This document shows, piece after piece, positions 32,768 to 42,822 of a stretch of 64,000 nt of DNA. The translations under genes were made by a program, and so were the position numbers. The DNA comes from Lonicera japonica. Its lineage: Eukaryota > Streptophyta > Magnoliopsida > Dipsacales > Caprifoliaceae. Below the pieces are notes generated by a model. It saw only the letters and a program-made list of their open reading frames with translations. It ran no database searches and was not told the origin of the DNA. The stretch spans positions 10,381,386 to 10,445,385 of the forward strand of contig CM038471.1 in the NCBI GenBank assembly GCA_021464415.1, written 5' to 3'. Every line of letters starts with the position of its first letter. The stretch's first letter is position 1.

Positions 32768-32990
32768 GGGCTCGTTTGGTTCTAAGTTCTAGAAAAAGAA
32801 TTGGCATTCGAGATTTCAAAAAAACTTTCCCTCCCATCTGTCAGAAGAATAAAAATCTTGGTTTAGGATGAATTTTCCTTTCATAGGAATCTTGGATTCA
32901 ATTGTAAAACTCTAACAAAGTTTTGGAATCCAGCATCAAGGGGACTTCAAAATTCTTGGAAAGCCCAAAAGAAAGAACCAACCCGCCCAA
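32768..32990. mobile_element. Tourist-like MITE
   Basis: About 220 bp with ends GGGCTCGTTTGGTTC and the complement of GAACCAACCCGCCC, a terminal motif common in PIF/Harbinger-type plant MITEs. The target trinucleotide is not clearly duplicated. It lies inside duplication copy A and is absent from copy B. Confidence 0.65.
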
Positions 32991-33182
32991 GTTTTTTAAT
33001 CATATTGCCATTGAAGGTACTAGTAACAAGCTTAAGAAATAATAGAACCTACAAACAGAATGTCATTACAAGAAATCTACAAACAACATGTCATCATCGA
33101 AGACTGTCAATGCCTAAGAATTGGAAAATAAAACCGGAGGCGACAATTAAATGAGCTAACTACGCCTTCATGCTTTGAGAAT

Positions 33183-34008
33183 GTAAGTGATGAGATCCAA
33201 CCTAGCTCTAGTTCTCATCCATGGCTTGCTACCATTGAGTTCCCAAATGAGGATCCAAACATGAAGATTCCTTGGAGCAGAATGTGGAAATTCAAGTGGA
33301 GGACCAATGAATTGATCATGCTAAGACATACAAGAAGATTCCATCATGATAAAGCATTCGAAAGAGTTTTACAAGTGGTGCAAGTGATGAATGGATTTGA
33401 ATGCTAGTGAAATCAAGCAATGGAGATTCCTAAAAGGTTTCCAAATGAAGGATTGCATACTTATTGTGATGGAGACAAGGCTAAAATGTAGAATTCCATA
33501 ATTCAAGTCTTGGAATAATCTAGAAGATCCAATTTAAGTTGTTTTAATTTGTTGGCTTTGTTTGAGTTTCCTTATTCAATTAGGAATGTATTTCATTATT
33601 TAATTAAGAATTAGATTGAATAGTTTCCTGATTGTTTTATAATTAGTTTCCTTATTGTAATAGGATTCTAAGGCCTTTTTTTTCTCCTATGTAAAGGGGA
33701 TTGTCAAACATTATTATTAGGGGTTATGATTAATACAATAGAGTGTTTTCAGTTTTGAGTTCTTACGAACTTGTTGAATAATTCTAGTTAATTTTGTTTA
33801 TTCGTTTATCAACTTATCAATTAATCATCACCAATCAATTGTGGCGTCATTCACTTATACCAAGGTCCGCATCTCTCTATAGATGTTGGTTTGAGGTTCC
33901 ATCAATCCATCTTTCGTCCAATTTCAAGGTTCTTGCCTCCAAATAGGCAACAGGTCGCGGATTCACCCCAAATCTAGTCTAAAAATGATCCTAGTGCGTA
34001 TCAATAAG
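33183..34008. mobile_element. Solo LTR related to the LTR-LTR element
   Basis: 33188-34003 (816 bp) starts TGATGAGATCCAACCTAGC and ends GATCCTAGTGCGTATCA, matching the ends and order of motifs of the LTRs at 9294 and 10177 (CCTAGCTCTAG, ATTGTGGCGTC, ACCAAGGTCCGC, GGTTCTTGCCTC). Flanks GTAAG (33183-33187) and ATAAG (34004-34008) match at four of five bases, fitting an old 5-bp duplication. It splits copy A exactly where copy B is continuous. Confidence 0.88.
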
Positions 34009-35693
34009 CACCCGTACAATTTCACAAGAAGACTATATGTACCCAATGAACATTCAAAAAGAAGCTAGGGAACGAGGTTCTACAGGAAATAACCGATAAA
34101 TTTTCAAGTTTTAAAACAATGATATAAATAATAACTCAATTCATAGAAGAAAGAATTTGCACCAGATCCTCAATACCGGTGTCTACTGAAAGGAAAGGGC
34201 TCTAAAATTTAGTATCGCACGAGCTAAGAGATGTAAACTATTCCAAGGATCTCAATAGTTTTGCTTCAGATTAATGAGAAAATAATGCAAGAGGTTAGAA
34301 TAAAATAACTCAAAAGAGAACTACTCTTAAGTCTTACCTTCCATTCATCAGTTACAGAGGTATAGAGTGTTTATTTGTGTTGGGCCTAACGAAGAGAGAA
34401 TCTGTGTTTGTGTGTTAGAGAGAGATTATGAAAGCCAGTTGCTCTTATATCCTCGTCAATTTATCCATTCTCTGGTTTCTCGGTCATCCTCCAAAAACTG
34501 CTCATGGAACTTGTCCATCTGAAGGGAATATAAAAGACAAACAAGAAGTCGATGATTTTGTGTCTTTGTTAACGCGGCTCTCCCACGGGGCCTTTTATCA
34601 TGAATAATTGATGCATGATAATCCATCCCTAATCATTATCTAGACCAGATAAATTTCACATGGAAATCCAGAGTACCTTCAAAAGTCCATATCTTAGGTT
34701 GGTTGGTGGTTAAACAGAAGTCAAATAAGCGTAAGTTAATGCAGCAAAACACTCACAGGTGACATGTGTCTAAGCAAATTGGTTTGTCCAAGGCAAGCAA
34801 AAGGAGGTAGTCGTGAATTACCATGGTATGATTCAACGATGGTTTTCCAAAAGTCTAGTACCAAGAAGAGATCCAAGATTCTAACGAGAGGCATTTTAAT
34901 GCCACTTTTTCCGTGATTTGGCTAAAGAAGAATGGGTGAATATTTGGGTTTAGATCTTCCCAAAAAGAAGTGTTGTGCAAAATATATAGAATTTTATGTG
35001 TCATGCATGCTAAATAAAAGACGAATCAGCAAACTCCCCAGTTGAAAAATGAAACAGATTCCTACCGGATCAATCCTAATTCCCCAGACAGAAGTCCCAG
35101 GTCAGAAACTGGCTCACCCTAACTAACTCAGAGTTGTAACATCAAATTATAAGTTTCCCAGTTTAACCCTAGGGCTATCACGAGAAATCTACAAACAAAA
35201 TATCAAAATCATTACAGACCGTCAATGCCTATATGAGCTAAGCCATGCCTTTACACTTTGAGAATGTCCTTTTGTTGTATAAGAAGGCTGCTAACATAAG
35301 CACCAACAATTTCACAAGAACACCCCATGCTTGAATGTATCACATGAACATTCAATAAGAAAATAAAGAACTTTGATCAACACGAAATCAATGTTCTAAA
35401 AATCGCTAGGCGCTCCTAGGTCGGCGAGGGGGGACCTAGTGCCTAGGGCAGTGGCGGGCCCACGTAGGGGCAAGTGTGGGCAATTGCCCCCAGTTGGCTT
35501 TCAATTTTTTTAATAGATATGGGGGTTTTTTTTTTTTTAAAAAAAATATATAAGAATTTTTGTGCATAAATTTATACTTGAAGGTACTAAAGTGTAATAA
35601 AAAAATATTAATCAAACCCCACCCACTTGTTCTTGTTCCCACTGCCGACACATGCTTCATTTAATGTTTTTTTACTTCTTTGTTCCTTTGTTC

Positions 35694-35728
<35 letters not shown>

Positions 35729-35968
35729 TTTGTTCTCTTCTCCCTCTCTTTCGCTTTCTTTTTTTTCTTTTTGCTCCCACTGGCGACAATCTTTTTTTTT
35801 TTTGTCTCCATCTTTTGTGACTCCATTCCTTTCATTTTTATTGGCTAAGCATCAATTGGACCACTCATTCACCAATTATCTCTCTCACTCTACACTTTTT
35901 AAGGTATTTTTTTTAGATCTACTTATTTTTTTAGATTTACTTTTTAATTTTAAATATAAATAAATTTT

Positions 35969-36545
35969 TTGATTAGTTGCATAATATGAATTGTATTTCT
36001 TAATTAATTGTTTAATATTAAGTGTATTGCTTGAAATATTGATTTATTGTTGAATGTTTGATGATTTAGGTTTAAACATTTAAACCCCTAATTTAAAATA
36101 TTAGTTATATTGGGTATTTAGGTGTATTAAAACTAATTTTTGAAGAGATATTTGTTGCCAAAAGTGTTTTGTTTAATATAATGTTAATGTTAGTTGATTT
36201 AAGTTTATTTTTAAGATAAATTAAATTTAATATCATCAATTTATTGAATAATATTAGTTGATTAATTGAATAATATGAGTTGTATTTCTTAATTAATTGT
36301 ATAATATTACGTATATTGCTTGAAGTATTGATTTATTGTTGAATATTTGGTGATTTAGGTTTAAACAATTAAACTCCTAATTTAAAATATTACTTATATT
36401 AGGTATTTAGGTGTATTAAAATATCTTTTTGAAGAGATATTAGTTGCCAAAAGTGTTTTGTTTAAAACAATGTTAATGTTAGTTGATTTAAGTTAATTTT
36501 CAAGATAAATTAAATTTAATATCATCAATTTATTGAATAATCATC
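35969..36545. repeat. 289-bp tandem duplication inside the hAT
   Basis: Two adjacent copies, about 35969-36257 and 36258-36545, each starting TTGATTA(G/A)TTG and including TTTAGGTGTATTAAAA and GTTGCCAAAAGTGTTTTG. They differ at scattered positions. Confidence 0.9.
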
Positions 36546-36549
36546 AAGA

Positions 36550-36708
36550 ATGAAAATCATCAAGAATGCGCTACGCAACCGAATGGGAGATGAATTTATG
36601 AATGATTGTTTGGTGACATACATTGAACAAGACATTTTCAATAATGTTGATAAGGAGGACGTGCTACAATACTTTCAAAATATGAAACCCCGTAGAATTT
36701 TATTGTAA
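36550..36708 (+). pseudogene. hAT transposase C-terminal tail remnant
   Basis: A 52-codon frame reads KNALRNRMGDEFMNDCLVTY, then IEQDIFNNVD and FQNMKPRRILL. This matches the extreme C-terminus of plant TTF-type or zinc-finger MYM-like hAT transposases. It lies on the plus strand just inside the right end, as expected. No catalytic region remains. Confidence 0.85.
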
Positions 36709-37084
36709 TTTGTAGGCATTAAGTGTTTTAAGACTTCTAGTTGTATTAAGTATTATTATTAATGCGATTATGTTTGTGGTTAAATTTGTTCTCCTTGGTG
36801 ATTGATGTGCTTTAAATATATTTTTGTTTGTTTTAAATTTCGCCCCCAGTTGATTAAATTCCTGGGTCCGCCACTGGCCTAGGGGATTAATCGGTCAAGT
36901 GATTTTTTATTAAAAATATTATTTTAAATAACATAATACTAATAAAACATAATATACATTTCAAATTAACATCTCCATCTCAATGTTTTAAAACCAAAAA
37001 TTATCACAAGTACAAAATAAATAGCACAACCAAATTTCTACATAAATAAGAATAAGTGAATAACATATAACAATACTAAGTTAC

Positions 37085-37262
37085 TAAATATTAAATAATA
37101 AATACTAACAGTATTAAATAATATAAGTTATATAAAAATATTAAATACTAACAATATTAAATAATCTAAGTCATATAAAAACATTAAATACTAACAGTAT
37201 TAAATAATTTAAGTCATATAAAAATATTAAATACTAACAGTATTAAATAATCTAAGTTATAT
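37085..37262. repeat. 44-bp minisatellite, about four copies
   Basis: Repeating unit like ATTAAATACTAACAGTATTA followed by AATAATCTAAGTCATATAAAAAT. Confidence 0.85.
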
Positions 37263-38010
37263 AATATAACAATATTATTTATATTACTAGTTTAAAAATA
37301 AAATAAAATAAATAAAAATAACAAATCTACAAGAAAAGTAAAAGTTTGAAAAAGCAAATTAGTAATAGTAACCATTGTGCCTTTTTACCTTTTTTTTTCC
37401 TTTTCTATTTTTTTTTTAACTTTTTATTATAATTAGTTGTAAACTTGTAACAAAGCCCTAACCCACTCCCGTCCCTTTCTAAGCCTCTACGCCGCTCAAT
37501 GCTCTCGCTCCGTCCCTTTATCTTCGATTGTCACTCTCGCTCCATCCCTCACTACTCCGGTTGTCACTCTCTCTCCGTCTGTCCGGTTGTCACTCTCCCT
37601 CATCCCTCCGGTATGTACTCTCCTTCATCCCTCCGGTCATCACTCTCCCTCCATCTCTCCGGTCGTTGCTGTCCCTCCATCCCCCTCTACTTTGGCCGTC
37701 TCTCTCCCTCCAAGAAATTCCGATCGTCTCTTCAACACCCAAAAATCGACGCCTAGCCCAAAAATCGGCGCCTAATCAACGCCTAATCACCCTAGCGCCT
37801 AGACACAAATGATCAGCCCTAGGCCGGGCGGGGGGGGGGTACCGATTTCCGCCTACTCGCCGCCTAGGCGCGATTTTTAGAACACTGCACGAAATAACCT
37901 CTAGTTTTTCAAGTTTTGAAACAAAAACATAAATAATAACTCAATGTATTGAAGAAAGAATTTGCATAGACTCTTCAATACTAATGTCTACTGAAAGGAA
38001 AGGGCTCTAA

Positions 38011-38299
38011 ATGCAATACATCATAGTTTATCTTATCCGAACTTGAGCAAGAAATGAAATCGAAAATTACATGTAACTAGTGATATCAAACTACAAAACC
38101 CTAGCTCATACATACGCATGGGCTGTTGGAAAATTCAAGAGTACGAAATCAAAAATAAAAGCTTTAACTGACTTGCACCCAATAGAAAGAAAAATCTTCC
38201 GACCTGGAATTGGTTAAAGAGAAAGAGTTTGCAATTTCCCCAGCCGTTTAATGCCTGGGGAGATAGTCTTGATTCCCCTTCGGCCCTTCTTCTTCTGCT
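38011..38299. other. 3' flank of the RRP1 pseudogene
   Basis: Non-coding. It includes CACCCAATAGAAAG and a purine-rich stretch near 38180-38230, with no further coding. Confidence 0.4.
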
Positions 38300-39366
38300 T
38301 CAACATTTTGTTTGCAGGGGTATTCCTTTCTTAAGTGCACTACCTCTAGGAGTAACTGAGGGTGGTAATCTCAAACTTTGGGGAGGTAATGGACTTTGAG
38401 GTTTCCACACTAAGTTATTCTTTATGGAAAACCGAACCTTCTTTGCACTCTTATCCGTACTCTTTGCAGCATCAACTTGAATTCTGTTATCTAGGTCACG
38501 GCCCATACTCCTTGCTCCCTCTCGTCTTCTCTGAGATTGTACCTTCATTTGCAATTTCGGGCGTATCCATTGAATCTGTCCCACCATTTTCCAAGCCGAT
38601 CTCTGCGGGCAACCATCTCAAACTGCATCTGGAGATTCGATATGACACTCTCGTTAAAAGTTAGAACATTCCCATCGCTAGTTGGTTCGGTGATTGAACT
38701 CTCACCATTCTCACTGCTGGCAGTTATCCCTTGCACATTCTCATTTTCATTCTCTTTCTCATTCTTGTTCTTGGCACCTCTTTGCCACCATCAACCCTTA
38801 CAACTGGAAACGAGATTTCAATGCCAGACAACTCCAAATCTTTCTCCAGTTTCAAAAATTCCTCATGTAAACCATACAAAACTTTCCTGTTCCCCTGATA
38901 ACAATCCGGAGAGGAACCCAAATCATAGAATTTGGCAGAAAAACTCTTCAGCAATGCTATGGTACCAAGATTCATAATTTCGTCCTCCGCATCATCACCA
39001 CCAGCCAGTTTCTTCCTCTCCAACAGACTCTTTCCAAATTTCAACAACACATCAAACACATTAACCTTAATCTTACCCACCAAAACTCTATCCTTTGACT
39101 TGCACATCACAGACAACAGAGGCTTAAATATAACATCAAGTGTTTCTGCACTGACAGGAAGGAATGGCTTCAGTTCTTCAAGAAAAACAGACCCAATATG
39201 ATAATTAACCCCATTTCCCTGAAACTTATCTTGATCCACTAAAAAAGCCCTCTCTTCCAAAATACCCATCAGACTAGTTGTAAGCTCCAAGTCCCAATTT
39301 TTGTTTTTCAACAAAAGGAAGAAACAATGAATAATACGCCGAATTAACAGATAAAACTTGTCTAAC
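38300..39366 (-). pseudogene. RRP1: RRP1/Nop52-like gene, main exon with frameshifts
   Basis: Minus-strand exon starting after TTGGCAG with LDKFYLLIRRIIHCFFLLLK. It continues GILEERAFLVDQDKFQGNGV and YHIGSVFLEELKPFLPV, then CYQGNRKVLYGLHEEFLKLE, matching plant RRP1 (Nop52 domain), a nucleolar factor for large-subunit rRNA processing. The C-terminal tail KKVRFSIKNNLVWKPQSPLP, PQSLRLPPSVTPRGSALKKG is also characteristic. Frames switch near 38775, 38608 and 38530, each repairable only by a one- or two-base change, so this is a pseudogene unless these are sequence errors. The tail frame ends at 38300. Confidence 0.9.
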
Positions 39367-39704
39367 CTGCCAAAAATATCCATGAAACAATTTGTTAACT
39401 CCAAGTGCCAATTTTTGTTGATTTCAACAAAAGGAAGAATCAATTAATAAAGAATACCCATGTTGCCAAAGCAATTATAAAACTTTGAAAAGTTATTTCT
39501 TATACTTCTAAAGTTGTACATTGCTGGAACAATAATCATATTTGCTTTCGCAAAACCTTAATAAAAGGCCGAATTAACAGATAAAACTTGTCTAAACTGA
39601 AATACCCATCAAACAATATGTTTAACTCCCAAGTCCAAAATTTTTGTTTTTCAACAATTAATAAAACGGCGAATGAATGAATCAATAAACAAAACAAGTC
39701 TAAC
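39367..39704 (-). other. RRP1 intron with two decayed copies of exon 2
   Basis: The start of the following exon is duplicated in this intron. 39556-39596 (minus) reads LDKFYLLIRPFIK and keeps 29 of the first bases of the exon. The block encoding the KNKNWDLELT...MGI stretch recurs, degraded, at 39367-39433 and 39597-39656. The copy at 39596 has lost the G after its CAG acceptor. So the exon region exists three times in a row, with only the last (39366) in good splice context. Confidence 0.85.
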
Positions 39705-40056
39705 CTGAGGGAATCAATCCCAGGCCATTCGCGGCGAATGGTGATCAAGAAAACCGAGAAATAGTGGGTTGAGAGGGGGAGAGGGAGGGAAAGGAGGAGA
39801 GATGAAAGAAGGTCGATGAGCTCGGACTGAACTCGGGTTTTATCGGCGTGCCAAACGCAGTAGAAGAGGCCTTTCCAGATTTTCTTCATGTCTTCATTTG
39901 AGATTTCATGCTGAGATGGAAGCCATTTGTTGAGGAGGAGTCTGAGGGATTTGTCTCTTGTGGTTTCTTGCAAGAGGCTAATTGCTTTATCAGAGAAGAA
40001 CCAGAACCACCAACTGTTGAGGCTGAAGCTGAAACTAGGGTTTGAGATTCAACCAT
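39705..40056 (-). pseudogene. RRP1: RRP1/Nop52-like first exon, frameshifted
   Basis: Starts at ATG 40056 (MVESQTLVSASASTVGGSGS, then SLIKQLASC). After LASC a one-base loss near 39973 shifts the frame; the other frame reads ETTRDKSLRLLLNKWLPSQ and EDMKKIWKGLFYCVWHADK, ending REWPGIDSL and a split AG|G arginine at donor CAG|GTTAGA. The N-terminal Nop52 motif content is clear. No in-frame ATG restores the second frame. Chromosome context: upstream of 40056 no TATA was confirmed. Confidence 0.9.
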
Positions 40057-40644
40057 TTTCTTCGAGCTTGTTTGTTTGATGGATCTGGGGTTCTTTCCTG
40101 TAAAACCCTAATAATTAAAAGTGTGTAGTGTAATTTGATTGAGCTTTTTCTTCCTCGGTTTCAAACCCCAGGGCATCAAAGCTAAAGCGACAGAGCCTCT
40201 AGTCTGCACGTGCGACCGTCGTACTATAGCTCTTCGTATTATCTATGGCAAATTATATTAAGGGTAAAAAATATTAAGCCACTCTTTGGTATCTCACTAT
40301 TTTTTTTTTAAATTTTAAAAATTCAACTTAAAATTAATTTTATTTTTACATTTTTTAAAATTTATTTTACTTTACTTTTTCTTTTTAAAAAAAATTTTAG
40401 AACACCATAACTTTAAATTTCAAAAATCAAAATTAAATAAAAAATATATATTTAAAATATATTCGTCGAGATCTATAAAATAAGATCCATTGTGATTATT
40501 TTTTAAAATTTTTTTATGAGATTTTTTAATTGGTTGAAAAAACTCAAACGAAAACTAAATTCACTTTTTAACATATTTTTAAATTCTACCGAGCACCATA
40601 TTTTAAAAACTCAACTCAAAACATCCACCAAACAACCCCTTAAA
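40057..40644. other. AT-rich upstream region of RRP1 pseudogene
   Basis: 5' flank of the minus-strand gene, then A/T-rich sequence with long T and A runs (40290-40620). No coding. Confidence 0.4.
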
Positions 40645-41124
40645 TCCCCTCAAAACTATTATTTTTTGGCACTAAATTTTTTTATCTTTTAAAAGTCATA
40701 CTAAACCTCCTTGATCTAACAGTTACTGATACTTAACCCTCAAAGTTGATAGATCTGTGAAAATATTAATACGATGGTTATCATGTGCCTTCCATGTGGA
40801 CACTAATAGACAAAAATACACTAATCTACAATTTAAACATAAATTTTTTGAATTACTCTCACCTATTTTATAAAACAACCACTATGTAGTTGAATAGGAA
40901 AGAGGATTAACGAGTGTTTTTATAAAATAAATGAGAATAATTCAAAAAATTTATGTTTAAATGGATAGATTAGTGTATTTTTGTCCATTGATGCTCACAT
41001 AAGAGGCACATAACAACCATTTCGTTAGTGTTTTAACATATGTGTCAACTTTGGGAGTTAAGTGTCAATAACAACTAGATTAAGGGGGTTTAGTGTCAAA
41101 AAATAATAATTTAAAGGGGTTTAA
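40645..41124. mobile_element. Foldback element, about 480 bp
   Basis: Left arm (about 40645-40870) and right arm (about 40912-41124) are inverted copies. Paired segments include TATTATTTTTTGGCACTAAA with its complement near 41092, ACAAAAATACACTAATCTA with TAGATTAGTGTATTTTTGT, and AAACATAAATTTTTTGAATTA with its complement near 40935. The centre is near 40890. No coding capacity. Possibly a MITE. Transcripts would form a long hairpin. Confidence 0.82.
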
Positions 41125-42748
41125 TGTTTTTTACGTTTACATTAACCCCATGCGGTAACTCTTTTACCCGACAATATTACTCCACTAACTTTTTGTTGAA
41201 AAAAAATGGCTAACTCAATCTAAACAAAGCGTAAAAAAACCAAAAATACCCTCCTAGATGAAGAGGTGCAGACGTGGAAATACCATGCTTCCAAAAAAGG
41301 AAAAAACAATTAAAATGGTTTCAGTGTTACAAAAAATTTCACACAATAATAATAATAAAATTAAATCTTTTTTAAACCCATCTTTGCCATCTTCTTATTT
41401 TTCTTTAAAAAACCCTAACTCCACTGATGCTTGATTCTTTCTCTTTCTTTTCCTCACTGACCCCTACTATCAAAACGAATTTTGCGGGCATGAATTTGCC
41501 AGCGCAAATGTAAAGTTTACAATCAAGTGAATTAAAGTGTTTTATTTTGGGTTGATTTTCAAGTGAAGAGATTGCTAAATTCAGAAATCAAATGATGATA
41601 GCAAAAGGAGAAAGAAAAAAGGATGTAAAGATGTAGCGAAAATTTGCCAACACTAGTCATCTGAAATGGCAACTCACCAAAAATGGCAATCACTACAGAG
41701 GGTGTACATATATGCCCATATATATGAACCACATACGCAAATATATGTATCAATTGTGTTGTTTCGATGATGCTATTGTGATTTGGTGCCCGGTTGACGG
41801 TTGGTGGTGCCACTGTTGTTCAAAGTGTTTTGGTGGTGGTAACTGTGTTGCTAATAGAAGAAGTTTGGTTGTATTTCTATTTTTATTTTGAACAGATCTT
41901 GGCTGTGGGCAATGACATTTGGATATTTATTATATATATATATATATATTTGTTTTCATATATGGATTAAAGATTTTAAGCAAGGAAGATGAAGATTAAG
42001 GGCTCCAACAAATGGGTGTTTGACAACATGATTAATATCTCCTAAGATTGAAATTATATAAACTAAAATAGAGGTTGTAATTGTTTTATACTAGTCTAAG
42101 AATATCATGGGGCAATTTGGTCACTTTAACTAAACTTTTCATCGAGTGTAATCTTTTTCATCAACTTTTTAACAGAGTATTAAAGGGCTAGTGTTAAATG
42201 CACATATGTCACAAATGAAGGGGGTCAAGTGTCAGATAAAAACGTTCAAGGGGCCAACCTAGAAACAAGACTAACTACGAAGGATGGGGGTTAACATAAC
42301 TTTCCCTATTATTTAGAAATTTTAAAAATAAAATAAGGGATTTTTTTTTTAACTTATAGTACTATTGATTTTGAGTACCAAAAATAGATTTTTAGATTTT
42401 GGGTGCCATTTTTAGACTCGCATTAGGATTCCGTCTAGTTTTCGACCAATATTATAATTTTATTCTTAAAAGCTAATTGAGTTAACCCTACTAAGTCACT
42501 GTGTCCAAAGCTAATTTCCTATATCTCATTCTTCACCTCGTTAACCCCACCCCCAGAACAATCAAATCCCACCCTAATCCCCTTCTTTCCTTTTAAAATC
42601 CCCATTTTTCTCTCTCTACCCATCAATGACAGCAACCTAGACCCCCACCTTAAATCATAGTCCCATCTTTCTCTCTAAAAAAAAAGTTTCATTCTCTACA
42701 CGGCACATCTGATCAATGATTATTTTAACGTCTCCGGCTAATCCAATC
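41125..42748. other. Non-coding sequence, possible second inverted-end element
   Basis: TACATTAACCCCATGCGG near 41146 and GATGGGGGTTAACATAAC near 42283 are inverted matches and may be ends of a 1.1-kb element. Evidence is short. TA run at 41933-41950. 42480-42720 is C-rich and could be a promoter or leader of the following frame. Confidence 0.35.
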
Positions 42749-42822
42749 ATGGAAGACAGTAAAGAAATCCAGTCACATCTGTTGTTGGGCAATGGATCTC
42801 CGGAAACTACTTGCTAAAACAG

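Larger units (their letters stand above)
28870..34215. repeat. Segmental duplication copy A (with later insertions)
   Basis: 28880-29110, 32258-33187 and 34009-34215 align in order with 34222-34440, 34480-35380 and 37888-38005. Shared markers include CTAAGAGATGT, CCAAGGATCT, CATCCTCCAAAAACT, GATCCAAGA, GGTGAATATTTG, GACTGTCAATGCCTA and CTACTGAAAGGAAAGGGCTC. Between 29110 and 32255 copy A holds about 3.1 kb of extra sequence including a LINE fragment, and a solo LTR at 33188. Divergence is substantial. Confidence 0.75.
35441..36884 (+). mobile_element. Nested hAT deletion derivative
   Basis: Element 35449-36876 is flanked by perfect 8-bp duplications GCCTAGGG (35441-35448, 36877-36884). Ends are CAGTGGCGGGCCCA and the complement of TGGGTCCGCCACTG, typical of plant hAT. 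It has a TTTC microsatellite (about 35690-35729), a 289-bp internal tandem duplication and a short transposase remnant. Confidence 0.94.
35381..37895. mobile_element. hAT-type MITE carrying a nested hAT
   Basis: Element 35389-37887 has 8-bp target duplications CACGAAAT (35381-35388, 37888-37895). Ends are CAATGTTCTAAAAATCGC and the complement of GCGATTTTTAGAACACTG. GCGCCTAGGCG-type subterminal words resemble the MITE at 15733. The right part contains a 44-bp minisatellite (about 37085-37262) and a pyrimidine-rich degenerate tandem repeat with CTCCGGTCGTCACTCTCCCTC-like units (about 37500-37700). Confidence 0.9.
34216..38010. repeat. Segmental duplication copy B (with hAT insertions)
   Basis: Direct, diverged repeat of copy A. 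It is interrupted at 35389-37887 by a hAT MITE with a nested hAT. On the minus strand both copies keep a short readable stretch with FLEDD followed by ETREW (near 32290 and 34500), hinting at a former exon that I do not recognise. Confidence 0.75.

Noticed and set aside
35608..35963. Ser/Phe- and Lys-rich frames on both strands
   Set aside because: They are produced by the TTTC microsatellite and T-rich DNA inside a hAT element.
37499..37812. Overlapping frames rich in Ser, Pro and Leu
   Set aside because: They are different frames of one pyrimidine-rich tandem repeat within a MITE.
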